Below, piece by piece: positions 45,206 through 57,201 of a stretch of 64,000 bases of DNA. Numbering within the stretch: the first letter of the stretch is position 1; every line of letters starts with the position of its first letter. The notes beneath the pieces were generated by a model. The model did no database searches and was not told where the DNA came from. It saw only the letters and a program-made list of their open reading frames with translations. The DNA comes from Icerya purchasi (Eukaryota > Arthropoda > Insecta > Hemiptera > Monophlebidae), in NCBI GenBank assembly GCA_039619475.1, contig CM077115.1:41106944-41170943 (forward strand), in the 5' to 3' direction. A program made the translations under genes and the position numbers.

Positions 45206-47017
45206 ACAAACACACGTAGATAGATATACTAGCTCAAAATAATTTTGAATTTTGTGAAGAATACAACTTTACACCTCTTTGCATAAGCTCCTACTAAACT
45301 CTAACTAGATACATTTCCATGCTTTCATGTTTATAATATGTACTTTAAAATATTTGCTTTATTGATACATCTATATACACCTACAAACAAACCAACTATC
45401 ACCAAAATTAGCTCCGCTAGTTCTTCAACCATAACATTTCAACAGTGTTGATCCTACATAAATTATTAATAATTTTATGGTAGAGAAAGTATAAGCATAA
45501 GGAAGGGATTAAAAATAAAGGGATAGAAGTTTAATAATAACTACACTAAAAAATAATACTAGCAGTAATAACTAATGAAATATTACTCTACGCATTACAG
45601 TTATTATTGAAAAAAAAGTTCAAGTTCTTGTAATTTAAACCTTTATACCTAATACACGCATACATCATACCTGTACACATATGCACGTCATATGGATTCT
45701 AATTTACGAATTTACAAAACTATTTTCTGAAGAGTAGTAAAACTTACAAAATCTTTTTAAAACTTCACGACCGCCGTCTCATCTTCTTCGCTGAATTTGT
45801 TCCTAGCCTACTTGCCGATTTTTTTATTCGTTCGCACTTCTTTTTTTGCCAGTTCATTTGTTAAAATTCTGATAACTCTCCCCTAGTATTCTATTTATCC
45901 GCCACAGTCGTACGAACTCCGTAATGTTCGCTCCATATTTTTCAACTAAATTGAATTTTTCTGAAAAGTTCTTAGTAATCTCTTCTCCTAACCCGGACAT
46001 CTTCGCTTCGTTGTTCGCCGATCATCTGCAGTCATCACTTTGTTCGTTCAACTAGCCTCATTCTCCTGAGTAGAGCTACTTCCTACTAGGCCTGTACGTC
46101 GTTTTCGTTTCATTTGCTCTCTCTTCTTTCTTTCGCTTTATTTAATCCCTGTCGTCGGTATTATCCATAAATTATAATACTTTTTTGTTCTTAATTCTCT
46201 TCACTCCGCAAAAAAAAAAAAAAAAAGGAAAAGGAAAAAAAAAGGGAAAAAAGAAAAAACTTCTTTAAATCTATTTCCATCTATGTATGTAGATGTTGAC
46301 ACAATAACATTGATGAGGAATGTTGAACGCTCAAAATTAATTTAAAAAGAATAAGTTACATATTAAATGATGTCGCACCGAAATGCTTAAAGTAAATGTA
46401 AAAAAGAAATTAGGAAACTCGTAATACGAGAAAAGGTAGCAAACAATTAATAGAGATAATTTGAAAAAAAAAACAGGAGAACGATCTATTAAAATCTATT
46501 CTAAAGGACGCCATTATTGAAGCGAGATTACGCAGCAGCAACAAACGTGTACGCGTTAAATATTTTACAGCGACGGTGTTCACACTAGTTGGCGCAGATA
46601 TTAATCTGAACAGCGGACGAAAATTATCGATGTTTTTGAACCGAACCGAATAACTGACTAAAGTAATTAACAAAAACAAATAAATGAAAATACAATTAAC
46701 GATAATAATAAGATAGATAACCCCGAATTTAATCGAAATGAAGTAAAGGAATGCACTTGAAATAACAGGTCGAAAATAGAAATTAGAAGTACTACTAACA
46801 AATTTGTTTCACAAAGACCGTCTCACGTTACATGTAACCTTGAGTGATTACGATGTAGCTCAGGTAATTCTAGGTCATTAACATGTTTTCGAACGCCGTC
46901 TAAATGTTAAACATACCGGAATAATGAGTCGCTGATACAGTACGCGCGACCGATAGCAACGTACGACTGCATTAATGTAATTTCCGCGTGATATCGCCAA
47001 CGTTTTCTATACACCCC
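45206..47017. other. Spacer upstream of UGT exon C
   Basis: 45770-46205 is pyrimidine-rich on the + strand and ends in an A-run, then a purine-only tract at 46211-46259; a retroposed 3' end is possible but no coding motif supports it. Remainder unrecognised. Confidence 0.35.
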
Positions 47018-47036
47018 ACCGACCGACCGACCGACC
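47018..47036 (+). repeat. (CCGA)n repeat in UGT C upstream region
   Basis: Four to five CCGA units, within a locally GC-rich segment (46980-47200, also CGGCGGCGG at 47106) just 5' of UGT exon C. Possibly part of its promoter or 5'UTR (inference). Confidence 0.5.
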
Positions 47037-47238
47037 AATCGATCAAACATGACGAATCGGTCGCTGTGACGGACAACTGATAACGGTCGATAATATCCAT
47101 CTACCGGCGGCGGCGGCTCGCTGGAATAATCGACTTGTCGATATTTAGTCTAACCGCGAGACAGCGACGTGTCACGTTTATTCTCTTTCGGCAAAGTGCG
47201 CGACAATTGTGTATTTTAGATCGCGCGTCGTATACGCG

Positions 47239-48111
47239 ATGAAAAAGTCGACTGTTTCGATCGTGTCGATATATTCGCTATTCGTCGCGTACGGTTTACT
47301 CTGCGGTTCCGTCTGCGTGATCGAATGCGCCAACATTTTGGCTCTTTTTCCGTACTCTTCGTTCAGTCATTTTGCCGCTTTCCGACCGTATCTGAAGCTA
47401 CTCTCCGGACGGGGTCATAATCTGACGGTATTCAGTCATTACCGTTCGTTGGCGGCGACCGATTCCGCCGCCTACAAGCATGTTAGTCTGTCCGAGAGCG
47501 GCGGCGCCTACAACATTCGAACTTTGGACATCGGGAAGCTGAAAGTGAAAATCCCGCTTTCGCTTCTGATGAATCTGTACTTTTTGTACCTGAGTTCGCG
47601 ACAGACGAGATCTTTAATGCAGACGGTTCCGGCTTTGCGAGGTCTTCTAGAATCGCCCGGCGAAACCGACTTCGATCTGATTTTGCTGGCCACCTTCAAT
47701 AGCAGACATTTCCTCACGATCCCGTACAAGCTGAACAAACCGTTCGTGCTGCTGAGTTCGTTTCCGCTGTTCCCGTTCTACAACAATAATCTCGGCGTTC
47801 CCATTAATCCGTCCTACGTCATTTCAAATATGGCCGGCATCGCTGTCGGACCGATGTCGTTTACCGACCGTCTCGCGCATAGCGTAAACGTCGCCTTCAC
47901 CATATTCGTATTCGACACGTTTTTCGACCGGGAAGCGCTGCAGTCCGTTCGAAACCAGTTCGGCCCTATGCCGAACTTTAAAGACATCGAAAAGAACTGC
48001 AGTCTGGTCTTAGTGAACGCTCACTGGTCCGTCAGTTTCTCCAAACCGCTGCCTCCGAACATCGTCGAGGTAGGAGGACTTCATTTAGAAGAACCGCAAC
48101 CGTTGCCATCG
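47239..48111 (+). CDS. UDP-glycosyltransferase, first coding exon (copy C)
   Basis: N-terminal half of a UGT, 291 codons (873 nt), only distantly related to copies A and B. The ATG at 47239 starts a signal peptide (KKSTVSIVSIYSLFVAYGLL, cleavage near residue 30), followed by ANILALFPYSSFSHF with the catalytic His at H44; D146 in TDFDLI is its likely partner. It contains NPSYV and ends IVEVGGLHLEEPQPLPS. The exon stops at TCG|GTAAGTATC, a strong splice donor in phase 0. GC content is visibly higher than in the flanks. UDP-binding half absent from the window. It could share constant exons with the other three first exons, or be a gene with its own distant exon 2. Confidence 0.88.
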
Positions 48112-49255
48112 GTAAGTATCTCGTAGAAAATGTCTTTAAACGGGGGGCGACCATTAATCTCGATAGCGTTCATTTTTGTCGTCGCAAGTTTAATCTGTTC
48201 GATATTTACAGTTCGCGGATTCAAACATTCGAATAATAATAGTTCACATCGTTTTAAACTTTAATTACATTTTAAAACTCCGTTGAAAGAACAAGCTCAG
48301 AAATATGGTTTTTTAAAAAAAAAAAAAAAGTAACGTATCTCAAATACATGCATAAAGACCGCTTTATAGGAAAACTAAAACCGAGCTTTATATTCCGGCT
48401 CCTAGAACGCCAAAAGCTCAAAAGTTTCGAAAAAATATATTTTTTTCTCCGGGTATGTGATATACATCGTTGGAAAGATAACTTGTCTGGAACAAAACCG
48501 TATTTCATTTCCTTAACGAAATTTTCAAAATTAGCGAAAGTTTTAAAAGACGCGAAAAATGACGTGTCTCTTCCTTTTTGCGACGCGAGAAGTTAGATTT
48601 CCTTGTCTTGAATTTAGTAGTATGTAAATGTGTAAGTTATAGAGTTATCTTTAAGTTAACATATATACGGAATCATCAGCGCATTGACTGAACTTGTTTC
48701 TTGTGCTGTGATGTTTTGACAGGGATTTTACGACTGGAGGTTTGTAAAAATCTGCGTTACGGTTTAATTTTTTAAATACGGAATTATTGATTCCAGGCAA
48801 CTCTATATGCATGTTGATGCGAACTTCCGTTTTCGTAAATTTTGACCGATTCCTCTCTCTTACTTTACAGACGAACTTTTACCGTTGTTTCTATCGTCTG
48901 TCCTCATGGAAAAATCCGCGAAGTCCTACATTCGCGGAACAGATCTAATCTGATCTTCGGGCGCTAGGGCCCAAAAGACCCAAAATTACCTTCTCTTCAC
49001 TTTGCTTTATTATTATTATTATTATTAAAAATTCAGTTTAAAAACAACAACGCTATATTTCCGTTTGTTCGCTTTAATGTATTTCGTTCCGTAATAACCA
49101 ATTTTATTTGCAAGTTTATATAGATTAGGCACCGCTCTACTATGTACACCATATGATATATCTATGCGTAGGTATGTATGTGTGTCTGTGTGTATGTTTG
49201 TGTGGCTGGGTGTACGTATGTATAGATGTACATGTATGTATGACTGGGTATATAT

Positions 49256-49288
<33 letters not shown>

Positions 49289-50175
49289 TATATATATGCG
49301 CGCGTGTGTGTGTGTATGTGTGTGAGGCAGTTAATCGTATTTTTCCTATCTATTTTGATTTTCAAATCCGATTCTGTACTGTTTTATTTTTAGCAGATTT
49401 CAGTATTTTGTTTATTGTGTTTTCTTCATTTACATATCTTTTTGTTGTATCCACTATTAACGCTTTTGAACGCATTTGTGGAATTCAATGATAATAATAA
49501 TAAATAAATTAAATTAAATTAAATAAATTATTATCATCACTATTTCAATTCTGGCGGGCTAGATCGTTTTTTTGTTTACATAATTTTTTAAAATTTTGGA
49601 ATAATTTTATTTTTAGAGAAGTCTGAGATTTTTCCTTATTAATTGCAGACCTTTGCAAAAAAGGAATACAGCATATAATGAAAATTTCCAAAAGTATGTA
49701 TGAAGATGATTATAATTCATACACTACGTCGCAGTCAATCGCGTGAACTGAAAATATTTCGATCGGGCGTCGTGTGCACTGCGTAAATTAAATTTGGCCG
49801 CTCGAACGAAAACCTTATCACCCGTTTCTTCTCATGGCAGTGATAAGCTTTTCCGTGCCAATGTAGCTAAGTGTCGGCATCGACCGCGGTTTATGCCCCA
49901 TTTACCGGATCAGAGTCCTTACCACCTGTACAACCTCATAGTGGTTTACGAAAAGTTACTTTTTAAGCCCCACTCAAAACTAATACTTCAGTATTTTATC
50001 CGCGATAAGTGCATTGCACGTAACTTCATTAAAACACGTCAAACGATTAAATTCGTTTATTTTCAATTAATTACCATCATCACTGCCGAATATTATTTCG
50101 TCTATTCCGAAAGCGCTAAAATAACCAAGTCCGTATCAATATATATATATATAGAGAGAGAGAGAGATAGATATA
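48112..50175. other. Intron or intergenic, 3' of UGT exon C
   Basis: Begins with the donor GTAAGTATC. No UGT exon 2 seen. Contains the 49165-49325 microsatellite; other frames not recognised. Confidence 0.4.
49165..49325 (+). repeat. TATG/TGTG microsatellite
   Basis: Imperfect TGTATGT, CATA and TG arrays; translated frames on both strands are repeat by-products. Confidence 0.85.
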
Positions 50176-50177
50176 TA

Positions 50178-51745
50178 CAGTGGTGGAAATCGGTGTAAAG
50201 GCACCAATATTTTTGTACAAACGAGAAAGAAGGCTAAAGTATGAAATATATTTCGAATATCTACATAACTACCATTGTTATAAAACACAATGAACGAATG
50301 AAAACCAGGTTTTGGTAAGAAACAGCGAAAATAATCTAAAAAAAGTAGGAAAATAGCTCGAAAGGACATGAAAATTAGCATAAAAGCACTACACTACATC
50401 TCGTACGATTCGCAAAGCGGGCTTTTCCAGCATAATTTCAGATATCGGCCTGCAGTGGGTGAGTCATCCAACTGCAGTTTACAATCCTTGTGTCCGCGAC
50501 AATCAGTCATACGCCAGTTACAAGAGTGATGATTATATTGCCGCGTGGTAAACTGTTATCCGCTGAAGAAGAGGCAAGTGTATTCGTGCCTACAAAGGCT
50601 TAAGACTATCGAATCGTACCATAGCCCGGAAACTAAAACGGTCGAGTTGTGTGATAGACAATTTCGTGAAATTGGGAGAATAATATGGAAAAAACAACCG
50701 ATACGGACGGGCGAAAAAATTTCCCGAAGCTTATAAACATCTCATTGTACAGACAGCGAACACCTAAACCAATTTTTCAACTCGCATCGTCGCCGTTTTG
50801 AAATTACTGGTCACACCGAGGCGTGTATGACAAATTTTGGCAACCGATAAGAACTTGGTATACAAAAAACGCAGCAGTAAACCGCCTCTCACGAAGCATA
50901 CATGTCATGGACCGTCCAGTGGAACAATGTGGTATTTAACGACGAGAAAAAGTTCGACTTGGACGGCTCAGATGGATTCCAATATTACTGGCGCACGATC
51001 TAAGGAAAGAAACGCAAGTGCAGATGAGCAGAAATTTTGGTGGCGGCAGTGTCATGATATGGGCAGCCTTTTGCAGCGAGATGAAATCAAACATCGCATG
51101 GATTTCTGGATGAATGAAATCCAAACAGTGTATACCTCGAAGTTGAATTACCGCGAATGTATGAGGAGTTGGATACTGAAAACTTTCTATTTCAGCAAGA
51201 CAACGTAGTCATTCATGCATCGAAGGAAACGATAGAGTGGTTTCGAGACACTTGGATTAACGTTTTGGAGTGGCCTTCACGTAGTCCCGATCTCAACTCG
51301 ATCGAGAACCTCTAAGGGGTACTTGCACGCCGCGTACACTGCTGGCATTGCACAGTGTTTCTGAAAAATGCGATCCGTGTCGAATGAGCAGCAATTTCTC
51401 TTCAAGAATTCCAGCACCTCCTCTGGTTGATGCCAAACACGGTTTGCGCTATCCTTCAGAATAATGGAGGTTCGATGAAATATTAACTTTTATTTTTTCC
51501 TTTTTTTCTCTTTACATTTCGTGAAAAACCTGGACTGCCTTTATACTAATTTCCACTGGAGCGGAGCGCTACTTTTGTTTTTCTCTAATTCTTTTTTCGG
51601 TAGTTACCAAAAGATGACTTTTATTTGTTGTTTGTGTTTTCTAATAGCAATTGTTACGGAAATATTCGAAATATATTTTATACTTTCAGCCCTTTCTCTC
51701 ATTTGTATAAAAATATTGGTGCCTTTATGCCAATTTCCACCACTG
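50178..51745. mobile_element. Tc1-type transposon with IR/DR ends
   Basis: 1568 bp, flanked by TA on both sides. Terminal repeats start CAGTGGTGGAAAT and remain alignable for about 95 bp. Each end also has an inner copy of the (G)GAAAxTxGxxTAAAxGCA motif: outer 50184-50204 and inner about 50368-50388 on the left; inner about 51535-51555 and outer about 51720-51740 on the right. This is the inverted-repeat/direct-repeat layout of Sleeping Beauty-like Tc1 elements. Confidence 0.85.
50545..51474 (+). pseudogene. Tc1 transposase (broken)
   Basis: Plus-strand transposase with stops and frameshifts. N-terminal part about 50545-50735. The DDE catalytic core is readable: WNNVVFNDEKKFDLDGSDG (first Asp, about 50920-50975), ENFLFQQDN (second Asp, about 51178-51205), EWPSRSPDLNSIENL (final Glu, about 51265-51315), after which a TAA replaces the expected Trp codon. 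Cannot make a full-length protein; the element's ends are well kept, so it could still be moved by a related transposase (inference). Confidence 0.8.
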
Positions 51746-51747
51746 TA

Positions 51748-53374
51748 TATATATTTTATTATTAAATTTACAATAATGGTTTATAAATATAAAAACATGA
51801 ATGAAGATACTTTACTCAGCGACAGTCCTCTTTGTAAGAATATAAATATTGAAGTTTATCGTTATAATCGTTGAGTACGGTTTAAATCTCGTCGCAATCT
51901 TGTAAGTCCGCTGCCAGCCAGTTTGGTTGAAGTTAATGCTATACAGATGAGCTAACTGTACCAGTATCTGCACGGATAGTTTTATTGATATAAAGCAGGC
52001 TGTTATCTTAAAGTTTTTGATTAAAATTGCGGTATTACTATAATTTTCGAAAGCCCAGACCCAGAGCTGTAAATAATAGTTTAGACTTTTTGTGATTTCC
52101 GGAATTAATAATTCCGGGACCTTTTGATTTATTTATTACATGATTTTTTTAGGTTAATTTTCTATCGGTATCAAATGCGCGGGGTATTTTATATCTGATT
52201 TATCCATTTACCATTTAAATTTACCGGTGTGCGAGCGAATTTTTGTGCAGTGAAGAGGTGACTTGGATCGATTTATTTTCATCAATACGGCATCTCCGAA
52301 GATTTTATTTCTGTAAGGTCCTACTGTTGCGTGTGTTGAAAGACAATATTAAGATTTTGTAGCCGAGATGATCGCTAAATTATCCGTAAACGTAGCAGCT
52401 ATGATATTTTCTATAAACGGAAGATGATCTGCCGTGAAGATTCCATGTGAAATCCCCGGTAGTGGTATATGAACGTTAGTAAAATTATTCGTTGATAATT
52501 ATTTATCATAGTTTTAATAACATTTACGAATGCAGAAAAAATATCACGATTATTAATTTATCTTCTGTTTAGAGTATAATTAACATTTAAATACACTAAA
52601 ATTTTTTCATGATAAATTAATTTTTTCAATTACAGAGAGGGATATAAGATTCGTTAGCATTTGCTTCATTCGTTATGCGTTAGGTTGAGAGGGCTGCTTT
52701 GGTATAACATATGCGCGATAGATCAGTACACGGCAGACACACACAAGACTGCACTTGTAGCGCAATAGCAAGCGATTACAATCAGTTCCAAATGAAGTCT
52801 TGCTCGTGTACACTCGCGTTGCATATAGCAATTGCCTAGTACACTATCTATATCTGTACAGCTGAAATGTACGAATAGGTAGTCGCCGACGCTCAAAAGC
52901 TGAGTATGGCACTATAAAGAAGAAGATATATTTTTCACTCAACCGATCAGTTCGGACAGTGGTATCTGTGGAAATTCTAGTGATAAATGCATTAAATTAT
53001 CGACTTAGAAAGTTTACGTAAGATGATGCACAATAAATCCGTTTGCATCGTTCACTCTCATTTCAGTGATTCAGTGTCAGGCAAATTTTTATTCAATATG
53101 AACGTTCATCAAGATGCAAAATTCAACGTAAAATTGAGTACGTAGAACACATTTTGAGAACGTTTGCTTGAAAGCAAAAAAAAAAAAGAGTACACACGAA
53201 TTGAAAGCTTTTAAACAATTCCATTCGGAATTAAGTAATAATATTTAAAGATCGAAATAACAGAACAATCGTGCTGCATGCATACAATTTTCTAAAATCA
53301 GATAGTGTATAGTGGTAAAATTAACCGAACGACTAAACTTAATTAGGCACATCGAGATTTTTATTATATATAAT
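51748..53374. other. Spacer, no gene seen
   Basis: Scanned on both strands; nothing recognised. Confidence 0.4.
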
Positions 53375-53864
53375 TCTTCTGTGCGTGTGTTTGTGACTGA
53401 ACTCCTCTTAAACGGCTGGACGGATTTTGATGAAATTTTTTGTGCGTGTTCAAGTGTATTCAAGAATGGTTTAGATTCACAATTCGATCCACTACACGAA
53501 ATATGAGGGTTTTAAATAGTTGAGATGAGACCAGGGGCACAGGAATGTATATGGGACGAATAAAAATAAATTAACAAAAAATTAATTTTTAAATAAAATG
53601 ATTACCACGGTAAAAATAAACTAAACCTAAAAATTTAAATAAAATGATTACTATAGTTATATTATTATTAGTTTCTGGTGTAAGTAAATACGCCGCTTCT
53701 ATTACTTCACTTTTTGCGTTATTGAAATCATTAAACTTCCAAGTCGCGCGCTCCTAGCTAGCTGCTGTACTCATTACGCAGAGTTAAAAAAAAAGTGATG
53801 TTGTCTAAAATATCCTGTAACGGAATTTATTACCGGGAACGTTATTTATATTCAAATTTGAAAT

Positions 53865-53928
53865 CTTTACTCAACTACGTATATTGGTTTGCTGTTGTGG
53901 TAATAAATTAATTTTAATAAAATGCTGA
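53865..53928 (+). repeat. Internal direct repeat of Helitron-like element, copy 1
   Basis: Shares CTTTACTCAACTA and GGTAATAAATTAATTTTAAT with 54433-54492, ~568 bp downstream. The larger element may contain a nested duplication. Confidence 0.6.
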
Positions 53929-54432
53929 AGACAGGAGGTCGGAAGAAAAGTTGTTGTTGATGTTGGAATGGCAGAGAGCGGTGCGATCGCGGTGTCTAAT
54001 ATTCCAAAATATTTCATTTTACTTTCAGTTTGTGCAAATTCTGTGCGGTATTGAAGTGAGTATTTTAATATATAAATACTCACTGTAATTACGAATGTAG
54101 AATTAATATATGTTAAGGATACAATAGTTGCCCATTATGTTAAATACATAGATAGGGATGGTACATGTTTGTTTTCATCTCTATCTTATTTATTGTATAA
54201 TAATGAATGATTAGGAGTCGAAATATGAAAATGTATTGTACAATATGTTTATAAAAACTGGAAGAGGTTTAAGCCATATACACTATTGGACTTAATGGAT
54301 AACATATAAAAATAAATAGAGTATTTAACTGATATGTCAAATATTCGAACTTTTGGGCCAAAACCGCTGTATAAATTTTTTAAATTAACTGTTTAACTTT
54401 CTTTTTAATAATTTGCTACCAGGAGTATTAAA

Positions 54433-54492
54433 ATTCTTACTCAACTATTGCAGTTTGTTGTTGCGGTAATAAATTAATTTTAATGAAATGCT
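54433..54492 (+). repeat. Internal direct repeat of Helitron-like element, copy 2
   Basis: Partner of 53865-53928. Confidence 0.6.
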
Positions 54493-54840
54493 CGATACGG
54501 AGAATTCGGAAGATATGAGTGAAGAAGATGTTCTCTTAAATGTGTAATTATGGGAGATCACCGTGTGAGTAACTCCAAACCGATGGCTGTGTGTGCTGTT
54601 TAGTTGAGCAAAACTTTTTGTTAGATCAAGACCAATAGGTTAAAGAAAGATCAATAATCTTCAGCTAAACTTGGAACGTGAAGACTATTTTCTGTTGGAC
54701 GGTAATAAATATGTTTCCCAAAGAGAGAAAAAAACTTAACATAAATACAATTCCAGATAAAACAAAAATCTTTTTATGAATTTCCAAGTACAGATTTAAA
54801 CGGACATTAATACACGGGCAAAGCCGTGGGACACAGCTAG

Positions 54841-55449
54841 TATATATATATATATATTTCGATTACAAACGATTATCTCATATTCGAGAGTAAATGTATG
54901 CTACTGATCTTGTTTTAATGTCATATTTCATTTCGAGTGCATTAAGTTAAGCGCTCTTGTTGTTCTATATACGCATACTAGGGGCTGAACCTCTTGCTCG
55001 CTTCGACTAACCATCTCTGATCCACTACTTATTCGTTTCAATTGCACCCACACAACTTTGTTACTTATTAAAAAATTTATTATTCGGATGTTCCCCCACA
55101 TTTTAATTATTTCCGGTCATTTAGTTCATACTGGAATATTTTACAACATCTACAGTACAAAGTGATATCGGAAATTTAATTAGCGTAAAAGAAATTTAAA
55201 GACGGGATTTTATATATTAATAATTTTGCGCAGATCCATCAAACTGGGAGATATTTTAAAAGAATGAGATAAAAACGTTGGTCGATATAGGAACTGTTAT
55301 TTTCTAAACGGACGCTTTTATCTCGATTTTTTTAAAAAATATCCCAATTTGATAGACCCACGAAAATTATTTTCCCTATTTCTATCGTCCAATAAAAATA
55401 AGTATAAGCCTATCATTAAATTTAGTTATATTATTTTACAAATTTTCAG
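54841..55449. other. Spacer, no gene seen
   Basis: (TA)n at 54841-54857, then AT-rich sequence without recognised content. Confidence 0.4.
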
Positions 55450-55607
55450 TTTTTTTTTTCTTTGTTTATTTTCTATTATTTTTGGGCTCGTCAACTACAG
55501 GGAATAATCCGGCGGAAGTGAAAATTTTGAAAGTGTGAATATGCCGGAATCAAACCCGGTACTACCCGAATGAAAGACAATTAACTAATTAATTGGGCCA
55601 CGGTAGT
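55450..55607 (-). mobile_element. tRNA-derived SINE
   Basis: Reverse strand. A tRNA-like head with an A box (TGGCCCAATTAATTAG, 55585-55600) and a B box (GGTTTGATTCC, 55546-55556), the internal RNA polymerase III promoter pair at tRNA-like spacing. Then ~40 bp of unrelated body and a tail AGTTGACGAGCCCAAAAATA ending in an A-rich run (55450-55459). The tail closely resembles the 3' end of the LINE at 9218-10044 (AGTTGACGCGCCCAAGATAA). Not a functional tRNA: cloverleaf stems are not paired well. Confidence 0.7.
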
Positions 55608-56340
55608 TCGCTATTTTCAGATTTGTAGAGCGAAAGAGTTTTTCTCATTTTCGAGATATTTATTACAATTTTCTTTTATTTGTTTCTTTATTTACCAATC
55701 TGTTATCGAACAAAAAACAAAAAAAGAAGATGAAATTTTTCAAATAACGATTTTAGTTTTAAATAAATCAATTTTCTCGATGGTCATAAATAATAATAAT
55801 CGGTTTTATTTTTATTTGCACCACTTTTTAATCAGTCTTTTCCAACTTATACATCTACAATAAAATAATCAGAAGCAACTTCTTTCTGAAATTTTTTTTT
55901 CGCCGCAAAACTCCTGCTGATCCCCTGATCTATCTAGATAGCATTTTTCATTAAAATTGGCCTTGCCGTACACGAGATATTAGCGTTAGTATTTCGACAT
56001 TAACGTGCTCGAACGGGGCACACGCTTAAATGACGTAGTGAATATTTGTTTATTAGTAAACCTGCGAGTACAGGTATAAATAGGTGCCAATTTTCATACA
56101 AATTAGCCTCGTTATTTTTCACATCGTAACGTTCCAGAATTCGTAAGAATCGAAGAATACAAACGCGAAGATCAAGTTAAAGAAAAGCCTTTAAAAGGAA
56201 ACAGAATAATAAGCTTTTTATACATAGAAAGTATATAGAACGGAAAATCATTTATAAGATAAATCTATTAATAAACAACACATTTCAAACGGGTTTTCCT
56301 TCTTTTCAAAGAAAGGGGTTTTGAGCAGTTGACCGCAAGT

Positions 56341-56399
<59 letters not shown>

Positions 56400-56564
56400 C
56401 ATATATATATATATGTAGTTTACATCATAAAAAATGGTAGTGTAAACCACCAGAACGTTCAGCTCCTTTGCCTTATTTCGTAGTTAATACTGATGCACGC
56501 ATTGCAACGTTGTTATTTTTTTTAGTTAATTTTTCGTTTAATCAATGAACAATTTTACTTTGTA
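55608..56564. other. Spacer with long (AT)n
   Basis: (AT)n microsatellite at about 56345-56415. Otherwise nothing recognised. Confidence 0.4.
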
Positions 56565-57201
56565 CAAAGGGGGTGGGCCAAAATAACTGCAACTACTCTC
56601 CGTACAGAGTATAGACGTTATCTGAAAAACAAGTGAAACATGAAGTTCATTCTTTTTCGGACAGCTGAACATATAGCAATACGAGCGCCATTATGGCAAA
56701 ATACGAACCGAGATAGATACAGCTGTTTAGACGAAGTGTAGTTAGATTTCCCTTACGGATTAAGAAATTTCGTAGAAAAAATTGTTTATTCGCCGTCTGG
56801 TTGATTCGTCGTCATCATCCGCAGTTCTCAAAATATCGTTCTTCACAATAGACTTGCGCATCTTACCGGGGGCCACTTTTTGAAAAAGGGATCAATAGAC
56901 AGGTGTTTCACAACCATCGGTAAACGCTTTATGCTACCGTCGCAATAAACTTTCCGTAATGTATTGGGATTTCTCGAACGTTGTCCATGGGCGATAATTT
57001 CCTTCGAACACAATAACGAATTATGTTTGTTCGGTTTTGATTATCAACTGATGAGCGCGCAATGCACGTATATCACAGTCTGTGTGCGAATTTTAACTAC
57101 ACTTCGTTCACAAAGGAATAAACTTCATGTTTCACTCGTGTTTTTCCCGCTAGATTACTCCGTACGGAGAGCAGTTGCAGTTGTTTTGGCTCACCCCTTT
57201 G
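56565..57201. mobile_element. Non-autonomous TIR element (Tc1/mariner-like)
   Basis: 637 bp, flanked by TA. Ends CAAAGGGGGTGGGCCAAAA and the inverted GGCTCACCCCTTTG. The inverted repeats align for about 90 bp (to 56660 on the left, from about 57112 on the right; both include CTCTCCGTAC and GTGAAACATGAAGTT). No transposase motif recognised inside. Confidence 0.75.

Larger units (their letters stand above)
53375..54840 (+). mobile_element. Helitron-like non-autonomous element
   Basis: The 5' part (TCTTCTGTGCGTGTGT, then CTCCTCTTAAACGGCTGGAC and GGATTTTGATGAAAT) is a motif common at Helitron-like ends in insect genomes. The 3' end has a short hairpin (CACGG, 6-nt loop, CCGTG at 54813-54828) 9 bp before a terminal CTAG (54837-54840), followed by T. 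These are Helitron 3' hallmarks. No Rep/helicase coding. The exact 5' base is uncertain. Confidence 0.65.

Noticed and set aside
49025..49491. Frames on both strands through TATG repeats
   Set aside because: Microsatellite translation products.
55546..55607. Functional tRNA gene on the - strand
   Set aside because: A and B boxes are present but acceptor and arm stems do not pair properly and an A-tailed body follows, so it is a SINE head.
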